Shown here one piece after another: positions 21,382 through 27,869 of a stretch of 27,869 nt of DNA. This DNA is from a virus. The notes below the pieces were generated by a model. The model worked only from the letters and a program-made list of their open reading frames with translations, was not told where the DNA came from and ran no database searches. The stretch is taken from positions 1 through 27,869 of the IMG/VR virus record IMGVR_UViG_3300027911_000056; one strand, 5' to 3'. Numbering within the stretch: the first letter of the stretch is position 1; every line of letters begins with the position of its first letter. Both the position numbers and the translations under genes were made by a program.

Positions 21382-21954
21382 ATGGGATGCCTAAACGAAA
21401 ATTTTGACTCATACAGCAACGGAAACCTGACCGGCAATGGCTCTTGGTCGGGGAATGCTACCTGGCAAGTTGAGTCGAGCGTCGTTCAGGCTGGAACGCA
21501 TGCAGCAACAGTCAATAGCAATAGCAGCTTGCTCATAAGTAACACGGCCATTTCAGCTTCGAGCGGCATTCAGTCCTTTTATGTTCGCAGCGATAACGTG
21601 ACTAGTACGAGCGCTGTCATAATCAGCTTCGTAGAGGGAAGCACTGAGAGATTCGCCATGCTCGCCAGAGGTTCCGATTCAACCTATCGCCTGAGAGGAA
21701 CGAGTGACGTGACTATCGGTACCGTTGCGGCAAATACCTGGTATCAGGTGGAGATTCAATTCGATGGAGTAGGCCAGCAGATTCGAGCCAGGATAAACGG
21801 GGGAACGTGGACTTCATACATGGCAGCTGAATCGAATTGGACGACTATAAATAAAATCACTCTTTCTTCAGGAAATCAGGCTGTTAATTGGTATTGGGAC
21901 ACTTTCACCAACAACACCCCAGTGACTTCTTCGGGCTTCCTAATGTTCATGTAA
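21382..21954 (+). CDS. Jelly-roll (LamG/concanavalin-like) tail protein, 190 aa
   Basis: Begins MGCLNENFDSYSNGNLTGNG and contains the alternating strands and NTWYQVEIQFDGVGQQI pattern (about residues 112-130) typical of concanavalin-like sandwich domains that bind glycans or decorate virions. No cleavage motif is seen. Located between two adhesin-type proteins, it could be a glycan-binding decoration or fibre tip. The fold is inferred from local similarity; no specific ligand can be named. Confidence 0.65.
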   Translation: MGCLNENFDSYSNGNLTGNGSWSGNATWQVESSVVQAGTHAATVNSNSSLLISNTAISASSGIQSFYVRSDNVTSTSAVIISFVEGSTERFAMLARGSDSTYRLRGTSDVTIGTVAANTWYQVEIQFDGVGQQIRARINGGTWTSYMAAESNWTTINKITLSSGNQAVNWYWDTFTNNTPVTSSGFLMFM

Positions 21955-21958
21955 ATAT

Positions 21959-23299
21959 ATGAACCCCGATCTACAGACAGAAATAGACGCACTCGCATCC
22001 AGGATTGACCAACTCGGCCAGTCTTCGGATATTCCCTTTGATGTAGAGGCTGCGTTTCGAGAGAGGCTTGGACTTAAAACAATAGGGACAAGCACTGGCG
22101 TCGTTCATGCTAATTCAGGCGTCCTTTCCGCTTCCGGTATCGTTTCTACTGATTTTGCTACGAACGTTTTGGATACTGACGGCACTCTTTCTGCAAACTC
22201 TGATACCAGAATCGCTACCCAGAAGGCAACAAAGACTTATGTAGATGCCAATGGTAATTTCAATGACTTTGGAGACGCTTCTGATGGCAACGGCGTAATC
22301 ACGGGGAATACCACTTACACCAGAGACATGTTTTATGACAATCTCACCATAAACACGGGTGTCATTGTTGACGCTGGAGGATTCAGGGTATATGCAAAGA
22401 CTTCCGCGACGGTAAACGGAACATTCCATAGGAATGGAAACGATGGTTCAAATGGAGGAGACGGAAGTGCTGGTTCAGGAACGGGCGGTTCAGGAGGCGC
22501 AGCAGGCGCAGGTGGTGCGGCTAAGACGGCAGGTTCTCTGCCCGGAAGCCCTGCCGGAACTTCAGGAACTGCTGGGGGACTCGGAAGCACCGGAAGCAAT
22601 AACGGCGGTTCAAATGGCGGTGCAGGTTCGACCACTTCTAGCCTTTCATATCTCATCGGTACAACGGCTGCGGCGGCAAGCTCGGCAGGAGGAGTAGGAG
22701 GCAATGCCAGCCTTAGCGGTGGAAGTGCTGGAACCACTGGTTCAGCAGGAACCTTTACGGCCTCGACGAATCCTCCAAGAAATGCAGTCAGCGCAGTGAC
22801 CTGCATAGATACTCAGGGAGTAGTCCAATATAACGTATCGGCAGTCTCCCCTTCTGGGACAGGAGGTGGTGGCGGGGGTGGCAATAACTCGGTAAGCAAT
22901 TATGGAGGCCACGGAGGCGGCGGTGGTGGCAATGGAAGCAATGGCGGGGTATGTTTCTTATTTTCAAAGCTTATTACTATCGGGGCTTCCGGCGTTATTT
23001 CTGCAAACGGCGGCAATGGAGGAAATGGAGGCAAGGGTGGAAATGGGACATGCAACTTGACCTCTGCAACTGGAGGAGGAGGCGGAGGTGGTGGCGGCGG
23101 CGGCAACGGAGGCAATGGAGGAGCGGTAATCCTGGGATACAAGACATTAGTAAATAACGGACAGATTTTGGTAAGCGGAGGATTGAAAGGAACAGGAGGA
23201 ACTTTCGGAAACCAATGCGGCCTGTCTGATTTTAACGGAGTCGCTGGTTCTGACGGGAACGCAGGCTCTTCAGGAACTATTTATTCACTACAACTATGA
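21959..23299 (+). CDS. Glycine-rich adhesin-like tail protein, 446 aa
   Basis: The first 35 residues are helical (MNPDLQTEIDALASRIDQLG), then a beta-rich linker with a repeated fibre motif (TRIATQKATKTYVDANGNF), then from about residue 150 to 440 very high glycine with runs of up to 11 Gly plus many Gly-Asn units, interrupted by short hydrophobic stretches such as VCFLFSKLITIGASGVISAN. Glycine-rich motifs separated by short variable loops are how gp38-type adhesins of T4-like phages build packed polyglycine helices with loops binding the receptor. That is the best comparison, not proof of homology. The stop overlaps the next start (ATGA). Confidence 0.65.
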   Translation: MNPDLQTEIDALASRIDQLGQSSDIPFDVEAAFRERLGLKTIGTSTGVVHANSGVLSASGIVSTDFATNVLDTDGTLSANSDTRIATQKATKTYVDANGNFNDFGDASDGNGVITGNTTYTRDMFYDNLTINTGVIVDAGGFRVYAKTSATVNGTFHRNGNDGSNGGDGSAGSGTGGSGGAAGAGGAAKTAGSLPGSPAGTSGTAGGLGSTGSNNGGSNGGAGSTTSSLSYLIGTTAAAASSAGGVGGNASLSGGSAGTTGSAGTFTASTNPPRNAVSAVTCIDTQGVVQYNVSAVSPSGTGGGGGGGNNSVSNYGGHGGGGGGNGSNGGVCFLFSKLITIGASGVISANGGNGGNGGKGGNGTCNLTSATGGGGGGGGGGGNGGNGGAVILGYKTLVNNGQILVSGGLKGTGGTFGNQCGLSDFNGVAGSDGNAGSSGTIYSLQL

Positions 23300-25119
23300 T
23301 TTCTCTACCAAAACAGCCTTCTCCGTATCAGCCTCCTACTTGGATTCAGAATAATAACTCTGATGTGAATGGTTCCCTATGGGCCTCTTTTGGGATAGAC
23401 CTTTCAGAGAATGAAGGCAAGCTCAGGGTTGGCAAAAGGCTTTTGCTCAATTGGGGAACAGGAGATGATGCTAATATGACGAGTTATCCGGTAGGATTCT
23501 CCTCGATTCCTAACGTCAATGGAATCTTCACTGTTGCGGGAGGATATGTTTGGCAAAGTGGCAATAATTATCCATCTTCAACTTTTGCGAGGCTTGTAAA
23601 CGGCAGCGGAGGCGTATCTGGCGCGCCTACCAATTGCGATTCGACCATTTCTGACATTGCCTTCCTAAGCAATACTGTCGGCAATTTCCTTTTTGTCACT
23701 ACGAACTCGACAGATGTTTACAAGACTGCAGATGGCCTGACATGGACAAGCAATTCTATCGGGGCTTCCGGTTCAAGCGGCAGAATGATGACGCCTTACT
23801 CCGGGAGGATGTACATGGCTTCCGGGGGCAACACCGTGGTTTCATGGTCTGACCCTTCCAGCCCTGCCAATAGCGGAACATATACCGTCACTCTTGGAAC
23901 GAATGAGACTATCACTTTTCTCCGAAGCTCATCGAATCGCATTTGGATTGGAGTAGTGAACTTGAATAACAAAGCGTATGTATACGAGTGGGACGGTACT
24001 GCAGCCGAGGTCACAAAGTCGTATCGAATGGAAGCAAATGGCGCACTCGCATGCGTCATTAAGGACGATGTGCCATGGGTAGTCGATTCAAACGGAAGCC
24101 TCCTTGTCTGGAACGGCGGTACTTTCATCCGACAGACTTCCTTCTTCCGCAAGAATAATAAGCTTCTGCAAAATGCCCTCGGCTCGAATAATAGCCGCTT
24201 CATACATCCGAATGGCATGTCCATCATCAACAAGCGGATACACATACTGATTGACGGGCGCAATTATGATTCAAACTCGACCCTGGAAGAGACTATCGCT
24301 TCAGGCATCTGGGAGTATGACGACACGCGAGGGCTAGTTCATAAATACGCCATCGGACAGACGAAGAGCGGGGGGACTATCCAGGACTTCGGGCAGCCGA
24401 GAATCGCAGGAGCGGGGGCATTGTCAGAGTTCAATCTTCCTAACACCTCTGGGGTACGCAATGGCACATTTCTTTGCGGTGCTTCCTACTACTCTGATGC
24501 GACGACAGTAACATCAGGCATATTCTATGATGATACGAATGACACATTGAAGAAGGGCGGCTACTTTATCACCACCAAGCTATACGCCGCTGACGAAAAT
24601 GGCCTGCCATCGGTACAGAACATCTGGCAGAATAATTACGTCCTCTACAAGAAGCTTCTTAACTCGGCAGATGAGATAGTGGTCAAGTATCGCGTATCGG
24701 AAGCAGACCCTATCGAAGCAACTATCACCTGGATTTCTTCTGCGACTTTCACTACCACTACGGATGTAACCCAATATTGGACTTCAGGGACTGGCGGAGA
24801 GGTCGAGATACAGAATGGCATCGGAGGCGGCGGATGCTCGCATATAATAGGCATCGTGAATAATTCAGGGACTTATACCGTAACGGTAGACGAGACATAC
24901 GCCCTTGCTTCGGGTACGGCAAAGGCGCGATTCCAGTCATGGAAAAAGATAGGAAGCATCGTTCTAAATAATTCTAAGGCCGATGGCGTTACTTTTGACC
25001 AGGAAGGAATGGGGGATTTAACCAATTGGATTCAGTTCAAGGTGTGCATGATTTTCACAGGAAAAGACGAGATAGAGAAGATGCTTATAATAAACTCAAA
25101 CGTAAATCCAGCTCACTAA
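23296..25119 (+). CDS. Large structural tail protein, possible beta-propeller, 607 aa
   Basis: Starts in ATGA overlap with the adhesin. The sequence has repeated Trp/Tyr-Gly-Ser units such as VYKTADGLTWTSNSIG, VYEWDGTAAEV and VVDSNGSLLVWNGG spaced at about 35-60 residues, as in beta-propellers, followed by a beta-sandwich-like C-terminal third. Such proteins form the tail hub or nozzle in podoviruses. No catalytic motif is seen. Family placement is inferred from repeat character and location only. Confidence 0.6.
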   Translation: MISLPKQPSPYQPPTWIQNNNSDVNGSLWASFGIDLSENEGKLRVGKRLLLNWGTGDDANMTSYPVGFSSIPNVNGIFTVAGGYVWQSGNNYPSSTFARLVNGSGGVSGAPTNCDSTISDIAFLSNTVGNFLFVTTNSTDVYKTADGLTWTSNSIGASGSSGRMMTPYSGRMYMASGGNTVVSWSDPSSPANSGTYTVTLGTNETITFLRSSSNRIWIGVVNLNNKAYVYEWDGTAAEVTKSYRMEANGALACVIKDDVPWVVDSNGSLLVWNGGTFIRQTSFFRKNNKLLQNALGSNNSRFIHPNGMSIINKRIHILIDGRNYDSNSTLEETIASGIWEYDDTRGLVHKYAIGQTKSGGTIQDFGQPRIAGAGALSEFNLPNTSGVRNGTFLCGASYYSDATTVTSGIFYDDTNDTLKKGGYFITTKLYAADENGLPSVQNIWQNNYVLYKKLLNSADEIVVKYRVSEADPIEATITWISSATFTTTTDVTQYWTSGTGGEVEIQNGIGGGGCSHIIGIVNNSGTYTVTVDETYALASGTAKARFQSWKKIGSIVLNNSKADGVTFDQEGMGDLTNWIQFKVCMIFTGKDEIEKMLIINSNVNPAH

Positions 25120-25120
25120 A

Positions 25121-27541
25121 ATGGCAACATCAAATTACACGGGGAACAGCATCGTAGACTATCTCGGCTCGACAGGTGCCGCGAGCGATTTCAATAGCAG
25201 AAGCCAGCTTGCCGCTCAGAATGGCATAACCAATTACACCGGTACGGCAGACCAGAACCTTTCCCTTCTTGGAAAATTGCGAGGAGGCGCGACAGGAACG
25301 TCTCAGAGCGCGCCCAATATCCCCCAGACAATTCAATCTCCTCAGATTCCGTCGAGCAATAGCAATGCCGTGAATAACACTCCTGTAAATAATGTCCCGC
25401 AGGCCCAGAATCTGCAGAGCCTTAATTCCATAAATGTCCCTCCGTATCAGTCTCCTTCTTCGAGCGGCAATGCGAAGGCAGTCATAACGAATGTGGGGGC
25501 GATGAATCAGAATGCAGGGAATGCCCTTAGCCCAAGCCAGCAGGCTTTGCTCAATACGACTGACCCTGCCGCTTCTCAGGCGCAGGCCAATTACGACCAA
25601 CAGAAAGGACAGACACAGAATCTCATAAATCAGTATATGGGAATGGGGCAAGACCAGCTCAATCAGGAGGCTGCCGCAGGCGTGCCACAGCTTCAAACGC
25701 AATCGAACCAGCTTACACAGCAATATCTTGCAGCACAGGCGACTTATAACTCGGAGTACAATTCGATTATCAACGACCCTACGCTTACCAGGGAACAATC
25801 AGCGCAGAAGATAGATGACTTGCAGCAGCAGCATGGTTACAACCTGACGAACATCGGTATCCAGCAATCTATCGCCCAGAACGACTATAACAACGCAGAA
25901 AGTCTGATTCAGCACCAGATTCAGATTAAATATGGTTCACTGAAAGATACCATCGGCTTCCAGCAAAACTTCCTAGCACAAGCGCAAGACCAATTGACTC
26001 AGAAGCAACAGCAGAGTTTCCAGGCTAATCTTGCTGTCCAGCAACAGATGTATACGCAAGGGACTTTCTATTCTCAGCTTAACGCGACTACTGGAATGGA
26101 TATTCTGAAACAGGCTACTACAAATGGCGCTCCTCAAGATGTCATCAATAATCTCGGTCAATTGATTGCAAATGGAGGAACACCAGCTCAGATTGCTGCA
26201 GCTGCAGGAAAGTATGCTGCAACAGGAAGCTATACCCTTGCTTATAATGCCAATACGCAGCAAATGGAACCGTATAACCAGAATACTGGCTTGTTCAAAG
26301 ATGGTTCCGCAGTTTCTGCTACGGCCCAAACAATAAATCAGACTGACCCTAATTCGGCAGGTGTTGTAACGGCTCCCGATGGTTCCCAGTACGACCTTTC
26401 CTCTTACGCCACTGACCCGACATACACTACTGCTCTTCAGGGAGCAACTTCTACCATTCAAAGCATGGTAGGAACCGTCAATTCTCCTCAGTCAATGCAG
26501 TCGGTGATTTCTACTATGGCTCCCACAAGTCCAATTACAGGGACAATGGCATATTCGGCGGCAAAGAATGCCGGAATTGACCCAACAGTTTTCGCTGCAC
26601 AATTGCAAAAGGAATCCATTTTTGGGACGAGCAATGTTGCCGCTGCTAATAATAACTTTGGCGGGGTGACTTATACCGGCTCACAGGCCCAGCTTTCGGC
26701 AGGCATTACGCAAGGCTCTCCGCGACCAAAAACAGAAGGGGGATACTATGCAAAGTTTCCGACGGCACAGGCTGGACTTAACTATCAAGCAGGTATCGTT
26801 GCTAAAATGAAAGTGCCGCCCCCACCAACAACCCCAGGCCAGACGCTTGATACCCAGGCTGGAATAAAAGGCGTGCAGCAGATCAAGGCTTCGCTTCCAG
26901 TGAATATCGGAACGGCAGTCAATTGGATAAACGCCACTGGTAATGGTTACATTGATATGTCTAAAGTGAAGGACATTCCAGGTTCTCCTTCTGGCTCTGC
27001 ACAGACGCAAGCGTATGCCTATGCAAAGGAATACGGACTTGCTGCTTTAAATAGTGACCAAGTAAGCGCGGTACAGGATTATGATGCTGCCATGCAGCGC
27101 GTAAACAATATCCAGCAATCATGGAATGCTGTAGCTCCCCAATCAGTTCCAAGTGCGGTTCTAAATGGTTTGACCAATGGAATCTCAGAAGCCTTTAAGA
27201 CTGGAAAAGGTACTGACTTGATTAAATACAAATCAAACGTAGGAAATGCTATTGCAGCCTTTAACGAAACGACCGGATCAAAAAGATTGACTCCTTTCAG
27301 CGCAACATTGGCAGAAAGCTCTTTGCCCGTCGTTCCTGATGTTCACACTGGCGTGAATGCGGATACTCTTGCTTCGGGTAATGCAAAATTGGATAACACA
27401 AGGCAGACACTTAATGCTACACTTATGGCAATAGATCCTGCACATTTCACTCCCGCACCTCTTTCAAAAGAATTGCAGACAAACCAGCAGCAGAACATCA
27501 TTACGGCTCCCGACGGAACTCAAGTAATCATCACTGACTAA
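25121..27541 (+). CDS. Virion protein with peptidoglycan-hydrolase-like domain, 806 aa
   Basis: Probable ejected or tail-tip protein that opens the cell wall. Residues 10-53 (NSIVDYLGSTGAASDFNSRS, then NYTGTADQNLSLLGKLRGG) resemble short wall-binding segments found in endolysins. Residues about 60-310 are Gln/Asn-rich with helical stretches. Residues about 467-565 match glucosaminidase or transglycosylase-type hydrolases: AGIDPTVFAAQLQKESIFGT, with the probable catalytic Glu near residue 498, then NNNFGGVTYTG and YYAKFPTAQAGLNYQ. The C-terminus is helical and alanine-rich. Which glycan bond is cut is not clear. The start lies one base after the previous stop, with leader CTCACTAAA. Confidence 0.7.
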   Translation: MATSNYTGNSIVDYLGSTGAASDFNSRSQLAAQNGITNYTGTADQNLSLLGKLRGGATGTSQSAPNIPQTIQSPQIPSSNSNAVNNTPVNNVPQAQNLQSLNSINVPPYQSPSSSGNAKAVITNVGAMNQNAGNALSPSQQALLNTTDPAASQAQANYDQQKGQTQNLINQYMGMGQDQLNQEAAAGVPQLQTQSNQLTQQYLAAQATYNSEYNSIINDPTLTREQSAQKIDDLQQQHGYNLTNIGIQQSIAQNDYNNAESLIQHQIQIKYGSLKDTIGFQQNFLAQAQDQLTQKQQQSFQANLAVQQQMYTQGTFYSQLNATTGMDILKQATTNGAPQDVINNLGQLIANGGTPAQIAAAAGKYAATGSYTLAYNANTQQMEPYNQNTGLFKDGSAVSATAQTINQTDPNSAGVVTAPDGSQYDLSSYATDPTYTTALQGATSTIQSMVGTVNSPQSMQSVISTMAPTSPITGTMAYSAAKNAGIDPTVFAAQLQKESIFGTSNVAAANNNFGGVTYTGSQAQLSAGITQGSPRPKTEGGYYAKFPTAQAGLNYQAGIVAKMKVPPPPTTPGQTLDTQAGIKGVQQIKASLPVNIGTAVNWINATGNGYIDMSKVKDIPGSPSGSAQTQAYAYAKEYGLAALNSDQVSAVQDYDAAMQRVNNIQQSWNAVAPQSVPSAVLNGLTNGISEAFKTGKGTDLIKYKSNVGNAIAAFNETTGSKRLTPFSATLAESSLPVVPDVHTGVNADTLASGNAKLDNTRQTLNATLMAIDPAHFTPAPLSKELQTNQQQNIITAPDGTQVIITD

Positions 27542-27542
27542 C

Positions 27543-27869
27543 ATGGCAGTACAAATGACCACAGCGCAGTATCAGGCACAATATGGGACACCTCCTCCGG
27601 CTCCTGGGCCTGCTCCTTTGACACCAACGGGGCCAGTACAGATGACTTCTGCTCAATATCAGCAGAAATACGGGACAACACCAACAACAGTGCAGCCTGT
27701 TTCTCAAGAAGGTGGGTTATTGAATACGATCGGACAAGCGATCGGACAAACAAATCAAATCGTTTCTGAAATACCTGGTCAGTTCGCTCAGAATCTTAAT
27801 CAAGCTTATGCGAGTGCAGGGCCAGCCCTGGTAAATGATGTTCAGCAAGGGGCAACAAGCATGAGTGCC
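27543..27869 (+). CDS. Internal virion protein, cut by the window end, at least 109 aa
   Basis: An open frame from ATG 27543 runs off the right edge. It opens with two near-identical units, VQMTTAQYQAQYGTPP and VQMTSAQYQQKYGTTP (residues 3-18 and 34-49), joined by a Pro-rich linker, then amphipathic Gln/Ala-rich helices (GQAIGQTNQIVSEIPGQFAQ). Proteins like this are often ejected with the DNA or line the inner tail. Its position just after the 806-aa hydrolase-like protein fits. Total length is unknown. Confidence 0.6.
   Translation, partial: MAVQMTTAQYQAQYGTPPPAPGPAPLTPTGPVQMTSAQYQQKYGTTPTTVQPVSQEGGLLNTIGQAIGQTNQIVSEIPGQFAQNLNQAYASAGPALVNDVQQGATSMSA

Noticed and set aside
22333-22806. Pro/Ala-rich minus-strand frame opposite the glycine-rich gene
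   Set aside because: It is the complement of Gly/Ala codons in the adhesin gene, without a start region or family match.

Overview
The window looks like part of a double-stranded DNA tailed phage genome (Caudoviricetes). The virion is probably podovirus-like: the portal, an N4-gp56-type major capsid protein and a short adaptor/tail module are present, with no tape measure or tail sheath. No integrase, repressor/Cro pair or host gene is visible, so a lytic phage or metagenomic phage contig is the simplest reading. TAA, TAG and TGA all serve as stops, so the code appears standard. Promoter candidates are sigma70-like (TTGACN or TTTACA with TATAAT or TATACT), and most genes lack a Shine-Dalgarno site. 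The host phylum cannot be fixed from this sequence.

Left arm (1-5239, minus strand): a run of mostly tiny, tightly packed or overlapping early genes. Read in the direction of transcription it holds a 68-aa protein, a promoter followed by a region with strong RNA-folding potential (4650-4993), an HNH nuclease, several small hypotheticals, a RusA-like Holliday junction resolvase and two promoter candidates sharing the same palindromic operator-like motif. These are followed by a chain of very small overlapping genes, a protein with a 75-codon Ala/Asp/Tyr tract built only from GCC, GAC and TAC, an SSB-like protein ending in an acidic-aromatic tip, a winged-helix-like protein and a small zinc-finger protein.

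Right arm (5306-27869, plus strand): late genes. Packaging (small and large terminase) comes first, then the portal operon with four small head proteins, then scaffold and major capsid protein. A strong terminator follows the capsid gene and contains the -35 box of the next promoter. From there a roughly 6-kb cassette (12047-18389) encodes two small unknown proteins, a nucleotidyltransferase, two GT-B glycosyltransferases, a DUF616-type glycosyltransferase, a methyltransferase, an extended SDR (sugar epimerase/dehydratase), a DegT-type aminotransferase and an intruding HNH-AP2 homing endonuclease. Because it sits inside the structural gene block, the glycan it makes could be placed on the virion. 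After a hairpin element come the head-tail adaptor, tail fibre/adhesin proteins (one extremely glycine-rich), a large tail protein, an 806-residue virion protein with a peptidoglycan-hydrolase-like domain, and the start of another internal virion protein cut by the window end.

The most unusual features are the structured region with its own consensus promoter at 4861-5029, the shared operator-like palindromes at 2911 and 3099, a GYGCATAA box placed 47-48 nt before the first gene of three late operons, several promoters that would give leaderless mRNAs, and the glycan cassette.
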